Assembly: GCA_003013855.2 (NCBI GenBank)
Contig: ML058343.1
Location: 1,860,001 to 1,924,000 of the forward strand
DNA: 64,000 nucleotides
Source of the DNA: Liriodendron chinense
Taxonomy: Eukaryota > Streptophyta > Magnoliopsida > Magnoliales > Magnoliaceae
Direction of reading: 5' to 3'
Shown: piece after piece, positions 24,663 to 36,500 of the stretch
Layout of the letters: each line of letters begins with the position of its first letter
Position numbering within the stretch: position 1 is the stretch's first letter
The notes under the pieces: model-generated
The model's input: the letters and a program-made list of their open reading frames with translations, nothing else
Databases searched by the model: none
Told to the model about the DNA's origin: nothing
Made by a program: the position numbers and the translations under genes

Positions 24663-25660
24663 TAAATTCAGCCACCAACCTTCGGTTTAGAGAGGCAGAA
24701 GGTTGAGAAACTGTGAGAAACTTCCAAAAAAATCTAATCAAGTCCTTGCCCCCAACCAGAAGAAAGCTCTGCCGCCTAGGATATCCCCAAGCGCTCATAC
24801 CTATGCTTAGGTCATGCTTCACTCAAATCAGCTACGGAAGATCTATTCATCAAGACAAGCAAGCCAAATCAACAGTATGGTTAGGATTAAGGAAGTTCAA
24901 CCATCACTTTTGACTTAAAAAGGTATTTGACCGCACTTTTTCTTTCTCACATTTTAGTCAAACTTAGAACCTGCTCCATTTTGTGCATCCCTTTTGGCTT
25001 GAAAAGGTGTTTGACCTCCCTTTTTCTTTCTCACGTCTCGGTCAAGCTTAAATGTGGTCCATGCCGCGCATTCCATCATAACTAACCCATATTCTCATTA
25101 TTACTACATCTATTTCTTATTGGCTTAATTGTATTTTATTCGCTTGCCCATTATCTTTCAACTTTGCAAAGCAAGGCTAAGATCCTTCTTCTTTTTTGCT
25201 TTCACCTACCCGACCCTCTTGTAGGGTTATGCAAAGCATGGCTACACTATTAACATCTTTGCTAGCACCATAATTCCCTCAATTGTCACAAACCCTTGAA
25301 GTAGTAATCACACTCAATGCGGGCATGAGGGGGTGCCTAATCCCTTCCTCTCTTGTAACCGAGGCAAAGTCCTTGTTTGGATCTCCACGGTTGCAAGCCA
25401 ATCATAGGAGTCATTCAGGTTCGTGATTTCCTAACCTTTGAAAGCAAGTCTATGGACTCTAGCTAACTATTGACTCATATCAAGACGAATCGGCTAGTAG
25501 CCACTTTAGAAAGGCACCGTGGAACCAATGAGCCTGAATTTAGATAAATCATATACACCTCGTAGCCGCTTTAGAAAGGTACCGTGGAACCAAGGAAACC
25601 GAATTTAGATAAACAAATCATATACACCTCCGTATCCTGGGCTACATTCACATTAGCAGA
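24663..25660. other. Decayed gypsy (Tat/Ogre-like) non-coding remnant
   Basis: The passage 'gggggtgcctaatccc(tt)cctctc(tt)gtaaccgagg' near 25329-25366 resembles the conserved non-coding stretch of Tat/Ogre LTR elements. Two tandem ~68-bp units follow: 25492-25560 and 25561-25629 (GTAGCC(A/G)CTTTAGAAAGG(C/T)ACC). No LTR pair found. Confidence 0.4.
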
Positions 25661-26450
25661 GTAAATGAAAAGTTTTACATATTGTTTATATCATAAAATT
25701 ATCTTTACGGACATTAATGACCAGGCTAGGTCAAACTCAAGCCTAGTCATGCATTTTGCACAAATCAAGAATGTATCGTCTGGCAGCTTCACTAAGTGCC
25801 CTATGGAGGTGACTGCCATTGTTAGAGACCATAAGCACCATCAATTCCCCCCAAGGTACACGTGCCAAGCATGTGGCAACAGGGACCGTTAATCTGTCCA
25901 CGATACAGTGTGGATGGGCCATGGGCGGCCAAAAATGGCAGCGATTGAACAACTCTTTAACCATCCAGCACTGAGTTTTAATGTTTCAACTGTTCCCTTT
26001 GCCGATCACTTTCCAATGACTATGATAACTATCCTGCTTATCTTATTTTTATGATATGGCCTATCGACATGATGGCACATCAAATGGCACATGATGGCCC
26101 ACCTGAACAACTGTTTCAAACACCACATGTTCACCTTCGTATTTAAAGGTAGAGATGAAATCAGGTGAAAGTGGAAGAAGAATCACAGCCTGGGCACATT
26201 GGGTGTTCCAATCAGTTCGAGTGTCCCAACCAGTTTATTTAGTGAGGCCCACTGTCAGATGGGGCCATGTCCCAAAATTCTCCTCGGCGTTGACTATCTT
26301 GACTGTCTTAGGTATGCTCTGTAAATGGACAGTTCTAAGCCATTACCCCACCCTCAACAGTCAACAATCCAACAACTCTATTTTCTACTATTTTCGGATA
26401 AGAAGCCTTTGGAATGTAATCCATAAAAATAGGGCCCCACCAGATTAACA
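25661..26450. other. Small third copy of the duplicated block, then unassigned DNA
   Basis: 25661-25752 matches 43127-43202 ('gtaaatgaaaa', 'ttacatattgt', 'ttatggac', 'aatgaccaggctaggtcaaa'), so part of the duplicated block also lies between copy A and PLD-alpha. The rest has no gene or clear transposon end. Confidence 0.5.
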
Positions 26451-27071
26451 GTTCTGATCATGGGTAAGTCACCCTATAGTTGTGGGAGGAACAGGAAAAA
26501 AGAAAAAGAAGAAGAAGAAGAAGAAGAAGAAACCACACTATGCAAAACTAGCATATGTGTCCTTTGAGTTGTACCATTCCTACCAAATGGGCAGGAATGA
26601 AATGAGCCACACTGTATGATAAAAGACGGACGGCTAAGACAATCAACCAACAATCCACACTCAACATAGAAGCATGGCCCAGCTGATGATCAGACCAGCT
26701 TGATTTTTAGGCCAGCTCACATATGCATCAAGTCTACTTAGGTAGATTTCTCTCATTTAGCAATAAACTCGAGAACAACAACAACAAAGCATTTCGGATG
26801 CAGCCAACATCATCAATGGAGCGGAACGGTTTTTTCTTTCTTGGGTGGAAGAGAAGGCACACATGCCACACTCATCAGTTCGTCTAAGAACACCCGCACT
26901 ACTACTCTAAGAAGCAGATAATGTAAATAAACATCAGGCATTTAGAAATCACGATCTCGTTCACAAACATTTCCAGCAGTCTCTACAATCACGATCACTA
27001 CTGATAGAAAGAAAAGAAAAGGATAGAGGTACTGAGAATGACAAGAAGAAGAAATTACTCACTGCCCATTC
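26451..27071 (-). other. PLD-alpha 3' flank, probable 3' UTR
   Basis: Directly downstream of the stop codon in gene orientation. It contains a (GAA)n microsatellite at 26503-26530 and unremarkable AT-rich DNA. No convincing AATAAA signal on the minus strand in the first few hundred bases, so the transcript end is unplaced. Confidence 0.4.
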
Positions 27072-27505
27072 TTATGTGGTGAGGATCGGAGGCAGGTAAT
27101 CTGTTTTGGTGCCGAGAATGCGGGCCTTGGTATCAGGGAAGAACTCTGTCCCCGGCAGCTCTGTGACCTCTCCTGAACTTGTGACCCCGATCGGGTAGCT
27201 GAGCAGGTGACCTGGGAGATCGTTATCGAGACTCTCGCTCGTATAGAGATCCCAGTACTTCTCCGCGATGCTGTTCACCTTCTGAATGCACTCCATGCTC
27301 TGCGGCTGGAGGAAAGTGTCGTCGAGCATGCCAAGGTGCTCGTACCACAATGCCATCCGGAACCCGTGGACCTGTCCACGGGCGGGCTCCCTGGTTGCCA
27401 GATGGTATGGCTGGTATGCTCCCATGGCTATCTCGGAGTCCCTTGCGCCATTCATCGACCTCTCATTGATATTTGCGGACCCAATGATTATGTATTCATC
27501 ATCGA
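27072..27505 (-). CDS. PLD-alpha coding exon 3 (C-terminus)
   Basis: Acceptor TTGCAG at 27511-27506; the first two bases (TC) complete Val667, giving V-D-D-E-Y and so the aspartate of the second HKD motif. It carries IIIGSANINERSM, the family C-terminal block HLGMLDDTFL, and the DYLPPILTT end, then a stop at 27072-27074. The apparent upstream residues MLVA of a longer frame are intron. Confidence 0.95.
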
Positions 27506-30500
27506 CTGCAACCAACAAATATGGAAGTCAAAGACAGGCGCCGGTGTTTAAGAATTCCAAACTGGTCGAGTCGAACGGATTGGGAAATGGTGCCAATCTA
27601 AAGCAGTAACTTGATTGCTTTTAAAACTGGCAAAACAAGAACCGTGTAATCCAAAACCACAGCTTGAGTTTTTTAAACTAAAAACACTTGATTGACTATC
27701 AGAGTTCAGAGTCAACTTGGATTCAGGGCCATGAAGTTCATGTTTCGTTCAGAGTTCAAACTAGTCCAACGAAATGGAAACCCGCTTTTCGAAAAGATTA
27801 AAAAAAAAAAGAAGAAGAAGAAGAAAAGAAAGTATGCCTACCTTGAGATCCTTACAATAAAATAAAATAAAAGAATATTTGGGATCTTGAATTATTTATT
27901 TTCTCTAAATATAGAGGTTTATTAATCCCACAAGTATATAACCCATACCACAGCATTCCAGCTCATGTGCCAAGATAGCATACATGTGCAATATCCAAGC
28001 TGTCCATTACAGGGCCCCACTATTTGGACGCCTCTGCACACAAATCAGGCTGTTCCACTTATGAAACAAACATACGGCTAAAAGAAGTCCTTGTTGGGCT
28101 TGGACGCCTCAAACCTTCAAGCTTGAAGACCACAGATCGCCCAGCCGGTCGGTCGGTCACGTTGGAGAACAAGACAGTAGGTTTATTAGGCTTTTCTGTG
28201 CATTGTCGTCCAACCGGCTGACCGGTCGACAAGGGCCATCGGCAGGTCGATGGTGAGCATCAGCAGGTTGACAGGTTTCCTTCTTGGACTTGGTTTCTTG
28301 CGCGGTTTTGCGCAAGGAGTTTCTAATCTCGGTTTTTTCCTATTTAAGGAGATGTAATCCGAGATTAGGGTTGCCGCCAATGGGCCAAGGGATTGAGAGG
28401 GTTCTAGGGTGAGAGAAAGAGCTAGGAAGAAGCTTGGAGTTCTCTGGGATGAGGGAAAGGGTTGTGTTTGTCCTTCTCATGTGAGAGTTAGCTTTGTTAG
28501 CTTGGGATTTCTCTTGTGGGCTGTGATCCAGGGTTTTCTTCTGTAATCTCTTGTAACTTCTGATATCATAGTGGATTGGTGTCACTTTGTACCGTGGTTT
28601 TTTACCCATAAGGGGTTTTTCCACATAAAAATCGAATTGCCTTCTTGTGTGTGATGATTTGCTTGTTGATTGCCATTGTGGTGTGTTCCTCACCTGCTTT
28701 TATTGCTTCCGTTGCGGGGCTCCTAACCCCAATAAGTGGTATCGGAGCTAAAAGTTAGGAAGGAGGCAGAGAGAATCTAAGGCGAGGCATTAATGGCGTC
28801 TTCTAGTATGAGATTCGTTGTGGAAAAGGATTCCGTAAAAGAAAAACATGGAAAGCGATCAGTATCTATGAAAGAAGTAGAGTTGAAGAATGTGGATCGG
28901 TACGCCAATATCTCAATCAAGTTTGTCGACTGCGATCGGGTTTGATCGGAAGCACTATTCATGGTAGAGCTGCAGGATCAGCAGCGGGATCTACGGTTGC
29001 TCGTGTGTGGTGTGCCGCAAGGGCCACATGAGCGAGCAGGTGATAAAGGTGCAATGATGAAGTTGATGAGGCACAAGAAGTGGTGGAGCGATGATGACGA
29101 CGAAGTAGAGATGAAGATGGTGCGTGGCAATGTGTTGCATAAAGATTTGAGTTGTGGTGGAGTTTGTTGGGCTTGGACGCCTCAAACCTTCAAGCATGAA
29201 GACCACCGACTAGCCGGTCGGCCGGTCGGTCACGTTGGAGAACAAGACGGCAGGTTTACTAGGCTTTTCTGTGCATTGTCAGCAAGCCGGCTAACCGGTC
29301 GATAGGGGCCATCGGCAGGTCGATGGTGAGCATTGGCAGGTCGACAAGTTTCCTTTCTGGACTTGGGTTCTTGCGCGATTTTACGCAAGGAGTTTCTAAT
29401 CTCGATTTTTTTCTATTTAAGGAGATGTAATCCGAGATTATAGTTGCCGCCAATGGGCCAAGGGATTGAGAGAGTTCTAAGGTGAGAGAAAGAGCTGGGA
29501 GTAAGCTTGGATTTCTCTGATATGAGGGAAAGGGCTGTGTTTGTCCTTCCCATGTGAGAATTAGCTTTGTTAGCTTGGGATTTCTCTTGTGGGCTGTGAT
29601 CCAAGGTTTTCTTCTGTAATCTCTTGTAACTTCTGATATCATAGTGGATTGGTGTCGCTTTGTGCCATAGTTTTTTACCCGTGAGGGGTTTTTCCACGTA
29701 AAAATTGGATTGCCTTCTTGTGTGTAATGATTTGCTTGTTGATTGCCATTGTAGTGTGTTCCTTGCCTGCTTTGATTGCTTCCGCTGTGGGGCTCCTAAC
29801 CCCAACAGTCTTTTCAAATGTCCATTTGTTTCATACAATGAAGCCACTTGATGAGTGAACCAGACTAACTTTTACACTAGGTTATCTAGACGGAAGGGCC
29901 AACCAGGTAGAAAGCCTAGATGTTCGCTACAAGTGCCATTAGAGCACGTGCGCTGCTGTGTGGATGGGCTGAGTTACAAAAAGCACGCAGGATTAGCAAA
30001 CCTCCACTAGATATTATCAGGAGCAACTCAGTACATTTTGAGCAGAATGTGGTTTATTTAGAAACTGTTCGTATATTACCATATAAACCAATTTGCAAGA
30101 GTTTCTCTGAACCCAGAAATCAATCTTTCGATTTTTCAGGTTCATTTCAACAAAAGTAAATGACAGACACTCATTTTCTGGACACCAAAGTCTCGACTTG
30201 ATACTGGAGCCTGGCCAGATGGAGTCAACTCGGCTCAGTTCTGAGTCGGTGGCATTTCTGGATATTGATAATATATCGAGAGGGATTTCAATCATTGTTA
30301 TAGACCAGAATCAGTTCCATTCCATCCCTGAAAATTCAGGCCTGTATCAATAAATGACCCTGTGGAGTAGTGAAGTTAGAAAATACAGTGTGGTCGAATT
30401 TTCAGCTCCAACACCAGCAATTTATTCCCAATAAAAGGCAATCCAAAAAGTAAAAGTTAATGTCTTTCATGAAATTCGAAGAGAAAATTATCAATTTGTA

Positions 30501-33500
30501 ATCATGTTCAACAACTCTGGGAATTCAGCCATGTCCACTTGATTTGGACACTCTTTTCGAGTACCAAGTTCAAATCCAACTTAAAGAAAAACAAGGTGAA
30601 AACAGCTGACAGTCTATATAAAATCAGAGGGTTTTTCATTGACTCGAATAAAATATGAAACCATAATAATCCTAAAAAAAAAAAAAAACCCATAATTCAT
30701 CAGACTCAGAGTCATGATATATTAATAAAGTTCTGTGGAAATCGCATACCTATCATCATCTTGGCATGAACATAGATCATGAATCGCCTGGCCTGCTGAG
30801 CTCTACTATAATCAGAATCTGCCTCTGGTTCCTCCTGAGGAGTATACTCCCCCTCCTTCTTCACCTCTCGGTTTGCAAGACAAAAAAACGTTAAATAATC
30901 CTTGGGGTTTGCCTCAAGCCCCTTCGCATGTAGGGCCTCAGCAATGTCGGTATACATCATCTCCATTGTCCTTCTTTGCCAATCTAATATCGCTTGCACA
31001 GAAGCAGACTCCGGCAACCCCTCAGGCCACATTGGAATCACAACATAGACAGTAAACCGCTCTCCGGCTTCAATTTTACTGACAATCTTTAGTGATAGCT
31101 CCTTTGGAACGAGGTGCAATGCACCAATACCTTCTACATTGATCCCGTCTGCTTTCCACCCATAGGAACTGCCAAGGAAATACTGGTTTTCAATGTAGAT
31201 AAAATCCTTAGCTCGGCGGATGGCATGTATATAAGCATCTTGAATGCTCCGGTCAATGATGTTATCCTTCCCACTAACAAGCCCAGCTCTACCTGCATCC
31301 TCTGGTGTCTCAGGGAAGCCAAAAGCAGCTCCTCCATCAATAGAACGGAATAACTGCACATTCCATGTTTCTCTGTCATCAGGGAACATGACAGGAGATG
31401 GGGTGATGATGACATCAGCAAGATCTCTGAGCTCGAGAAGCAGATCCTTCCCACCTTGCTTCCTCCATCTCTGCTCAAAATTGAACAAGACGTCCCAAGC
31501 AATGGGTCCTTCAAGCCGGCAATGTATGTCATGCCAGGGCTCTCTTGGACCACCTTTTGTGATTGAAGCACCAGTGAAATTGGCTTGATGGAAATCATCA
31601 TGGTGGGCCGAGTCCAAGGTCCTGAAAAGAGAATGAAACTGTGTATCATATCTCCCATCGCAGAGATCGATACCCCCAACAAAACTCACAATCCTCCTCT
31701 GCTGTGACCCTTTGTTAGGCATCTCACTGTCTACCACTACAATCTTTTGATGATGAGTGAACATGGTAGAGATCTGTAGGTCCTGAATTATGCTTCCTCC
31801 ATCGTCAGGATTTCGTGGGCAGAGAACACAGTGAACCTCTGTCCCTTCAAAGTAATTTGCAGTTTCTTCATCATGGGTGGCCATCAACCCATCCCTCTTT
31901 AGTAAAGGCACAGAGGTTCTGTCATCCCAAATAAGCATAAGAACTCTAACACCTTCATTGGCTTTCTTCTTGAGGAGCTCCCCAAGTGTCACATCTCCTC
32001 CCGGCTTCTGCCTCTGAGAGTCCCTTATCAAGGTGATCTCGGTGTACACAGACCACCCTGTGATGTAAATCAAGTGTTTTGCATTTGTAATCGCATCGAA
32101 AACATCCTCCCAGCATCTGTGAGGTTCATAATACTTTCCATCAGCAAGAGGGATTTTTGGTATGAAGTTGTCCGGGACATGGGCATCTTGGTACAGAGAG
32201 ACTCTGCATCCCTGCCTCTGAGAGAAGAATGTGTAAGGGACGCCGGGGAATTTCAGACCTCTGATTCCCCGTGCCCAGTTGCGGTCACGTGAAATCTCAA
32301 AAAATTGTAGTTTCACATGGATCTTAGCACCTGTAGGCTTACGGTCATCATTCAAGATCTCCAGCCATTGATCAATTTCCTCACCATTTAGGAGTTCTTG
32401 GACCGGAAAGTAAGCTCTTCCGAGCAGTGTTGCTCCAATTGGATTATCATCTTTGACAGTGAAGATAACATCAGCGGCCATATGGGCACAATAGATGTGA
32501 AAAATTTCGTACCATCGAGGAGTAGAAGGTTCGTTTTCAATGATTCGGGTTCGGCCAACTCTAGCTTTTTCTAGATCAACAGTCGCATATATTTTGGGAG
32601 TCCCTCTGCCAATGCCAACAGTCTCCTCGATGTTTTCCACGATCTATAAAAAAGGATTTACAGGTGTAAACTAAATGTGAAAGAAAAGAAAAAAATAGTA
32701 AACAAAGAAGACTTATTAAGAAGCAATGAAGGAAGTTGATGTTGTAAGCGAAGATAAAGAAGCCCTTTGGGCAGGAAGATTACACTCTTGATCCATGAAA
32801 AATCCTTTCATGAAACTTATCTTTTGTTTGTTTGGGTCTCCAAAATTTGCGGTGAGTAAACAAAATCAAGAAACCAAGTACAGCAGATACAGCAAAGATT
32901 TTTTTCTTTTCTTTTTTTTTTTTTGAAAGAACTGTAGAATCATGTAGAGTAGGTGTCTGCTTGTAGTAAATAAAATGAAGTTCAGGAAAGAAAAAAAAAA
33001 CGAACAAAAGAAAACAGCAACTGGCATGGCAGAACTAAAAAGAAAGAAATACTTGCCAACTACAATCATCAAATGCAAATGCACGCAAGTTTTATATTAA
33101 GTATTAGCTGCTGGAAAGAAATGGAGAAGAAAAAAGAAACAAGATCAAAAGGTTTCATGTCAATGGATTCTCTTTGAAAACAGATGTCACAAAATGCTTA
33201 AATGTTGGACAAAAGTTTTTTTTTTTTTGAAAGGTGATTGGACAGAAGGTTGGTTTCAAAAAACTGAATTTTAGAAAATTCGTGCAAGATCTAAAAGCAT
33301 TTGAAATGGGAAAACTGCATGCATCTTCCATTTTATACACATTAACTTCTCTTGGTAAGAACAACATATAAACATATGAGGATACATGAAAATTCCATAA
33401 TAAACTAGAAAACAAAAGATCAATGATGATGACGATGAAAAGATCAATGATGTATTCCAAACATTATGTATGCAGAGCCTTAAACTTTATACCACAACAT

Positions 33501-36500
33501 TCATTGAAAACAAAAGTGCAGTTTCAGAGAGAACTGAATTCAGAAAAGTTGCACAATATTTAAATGCATTTGGAAAGGGAAATTTGAAATTGTCTTCCAT
33601 TTTTATGTAAATTGAGGTCTCTTGATAAGAACAACAGAAAAACAAATGAGGGTATAAATAAAAATTCCATAAGAAATTAGGGGGGAAAAAAATCAACTAA
33701 GTATTCCAACAATTCCAGACATTATATATGAAGACTGAAGCTTTGCGTCAATCTTCAAAACTTTTCCTTTTTTAGCATTGAGATAAGAGTTCTATATAGG
33801 GAAGAGTAAAAGGAAAATTAAGTCGTCATCATCGCAGCCTTCTCCCTGTTACTTGGGTGGGCTGAAAACAAAAATCAAATACATGCTAAAATTCGTATAT
33901 ATTTGTATACGATTAAAAGTTTTCATTACTGTTTTTGGCCTGTGGCATTTTACACTATGGAAAAAGCATAACTTAAGTACTCTAGTGGATGTTTTGAACT
34001 AAAATAAAGAAGGCAACATGGCCATAAACTATCAATTGGTAAGTAGTGCAGCTTTTCTCCTTGTCCTCTACAATTTGTACCGGTATCAAATAAAAGACAG
34101 AACACACATTGCCATAAAAAGCCTATAATCATTTATTATAATTTATGGGGTTTACCTTTTGCATAAATTCTTTTAAATTAAGAAATTTGAAGCAAGTATT
34201 TTGCTTAATGAAATGACTCCATATGTCCTCTGTTACTCCTTTTCAATTTTATCGTGATCTTTTAAATTTTATATGAAATCTTAACACCACTTTGCAATTT
34301 CTAATTATTTTATTGTACCTGAAACTATAGGTTTTGCAAGAACTCTGCGAGTGTACCTCATATTGGTACCTAATGGCAACCTTGCCTTGGTACCTACCAC
34401 TAATTGAGTGCCACATGGGTGGAACTTTCATGAGATCAACCCTGTCCATCAAGTACACTGCCTCATTTTCACCCTAGAACCCAAAAATCATGATGATTGA
34501 AAACTCAGGCAGGCAACATAGGAAACAGTTGGGATAAAGGTATTTCGTAACGGTGACGGTGGCCGTAACAGCCACCACCATTGCCTTTACGATACGGGGT
34601 GTAACAGCCGTTACGGGGGTCGTAACGGGTTGTTACGGCCTCTTTTTTATTGGAAAAAAAAATTCCGAAAAACCTGTATCAGCCCTGTAACGGTCCATTA
34701 TCAGAGGTGTATTGACTGAGGCTGCAATAGCCTTTATAGGTCATTTTTTTCTATAACGGCTGTTACGGCCTTTATGACCCCGTAACGTATAATGGACGGT
34801 TGCCACCATTACATTTACGTAATGGCCTTTACGGCACACCATGGTTGGGATGTGATATCCATCATTGGTTGTATGTGGGGCCCCCTGTGATTTTTTTTTT
34901 TTTTTTTTTTAACATTACCCCCCTGTGATGTTTATATGCCATCCAATCCATTCATCCGGTGTGCAAAGAGAAAGTATTACTCAAAAATCCCAGTATTGGA
35001 AAACTCAGGTTGGCCATGCCACAAGAATTTAGTGGTTTCTATATAATTTTAAACAGGGTGATCATTGAATCAGTCGAGTTTTGGTATCAAGGACAACCAA
35101 GGGGTGGTCTTCCTGAGTGATGGGATGGATTTTATGCATTTTAAATCGTTTGAACATATTAGAGAAAGTTACCACAGTTAGGCACCTATGTGAGTTAGGC
35201 AAGAGTTTTCTGTTTTGCAACTTTTTAAGCATAGAAAAACAAATCTAATTTGAGAAACTTCAGAAACAGAACATGCTTAGTGAAATCTTGATAAAATTCT
35301 TTTGTAACAGTTGCCTTGATCCTAGAAGTTTCACATGGTGTCATGAAATGGCATTGCAGTTTGTGACATTCTTAACAGATCCAAACATTTAAATTTTAAA
35401 AAATCATGAGCATCAAGAGATTATTCAAAATATGAAACTTAGAATGAAGGTTCATGCCAATGTAACCTCTAGAAAATTCTTCCGTTAGTTTAAAGATCAC
35501 ATAAATATTAAAAAAAAAAAAAATGGTCTCTTGTATTTTATAGTGGTTTCAGAAATCTCAGAAAAATGCTATTGCAAGTCTTCAGATTTTGTAGTATTCA
35601 ATGTTTAGAACCTCAAGACTAAGCTCAGGATTTCCAATTCATCTCAGACGAGTTAATGAAAAACTAGATGAGAAAGAAAACTGAGATGGTAATCATAGAA
35701 CAAGATATTTAGAAAATGAAACAAAAATGGCAGAGCACGGACACTGAACTCAGGTTGCAACCAAAATGGACGCAAGCTAATTCTAGTCAAAATAGCTATA
35801 AGTCTCAAAAGCTTCCACATGACAATACAACATGAGAATTCAACGTGAACATATACGTGTAAATTTTCAAGCCGTGTTTACATGCAACTCATTACTAGCG
35901 AAATGAGGAAAAGAATACAGAAGGGCCATGTACACAGACAAGTCAGCATTCAGTCTCAACTGTCCCTGATTCCATGGAAAGTGGGTGAGAATCCCAACAC
36001 ACATTCCAATGAGCTTCGAAATGTACACTAAAAAGCTCAGTCAGCAGGAATACCAACATGCATACAGTATGGGATTTGGTATATACCAGTTACATTCCTG
36101 GGATGGTGGGAAGAAATGACTGAACCAATTTCTTCTCTGTTTTTTTTTTTTTTTTTCAATTCTCAGCACCATTTCAAAATGGGATTTTTTTTTTTCAAAT
36201 CCCATTACCATTTTGAAATGTGTGATGGAATTCCCACCCACCGAACATGGATGTGGGAGATTGGCGTACTCTTTACTTTTTGAGGTTCAATTTCTACCCC
36301 AAAGTGGAGCTCTACAGTGTATCTTTCTTCTTTTTTCCTTACATCTTCTTTCTGAAAGATATTGACTAGCAAGACAGATAGAAATTGACAGCAATTTACA
36401 GGTTGCTCGGAAACAGCACATGCGATGTCCTTCCCCAAAGGAGTTCTTCCAACAATCAACCTAAGCTAAGCTAGACAGACAAAGATACCGATCCCTCTGT

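Larger units (their letters stand above)
28093..29807 (+). mobile_element. Miniature Copia-like LTR retroelement (TRIM type)
   Basis: Two near-identical direct LTRs (28093-28734 and 29165-29807) start TGTTGGGCTTGGACGCC and end AACCCCAATA / AACCCCAACA. Between them is only a 430-bp interior. A 5-bp TSD, GTCCT (28088-28092) and GTCTT (29808-29812), shows one mismatch. The primer-binding site TGGTATCGGAGC (28737-28748) is one base from the complement of initiator Met-tRNA. No pol genes, so it is non-autonomous. It lies in PLD-alpha intron 2, antisense to the gene. A solo LTR of the same family is at 8815-9565. Confidence 0.9.
27506..30749 (-). other. PLD-alpha intron 2 (3244 bp)
   Basis: GT-AG intron interrupting codon 667, inside the second HKD motif. 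About 1.7 kb of it is the miniature LTR element at 28093-29807. The rest (27511-28087, 29813-30745) is AT-rich with a purine run near 27798-27830 and no further feature that I recognise. Confidence 0.9.

Noticed and set aside
28961..29305. 114-residue frame in the miniature LTR element
   Set aside because: Runs from a degenerate interior into the 3' LTR; no zinc knuckle or other domain.
30712..30749. Extension of the PLD ORF past MMIG
   Set aside because: Intron read-through beyond a GTATGC donor; the family sequence continues in exon 3 with VDDEY.
31134..31682. 182-residue minus-strand frame inside PLD exon 2
   Set aside because: Shadow of the PLD-alpha reading frame.
33155..33696. Two similar minus-strand peptides in intron 1
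   Set aside because: Similarity follows from the underlying DNA duplication; both lie in an intron and look non-coding.
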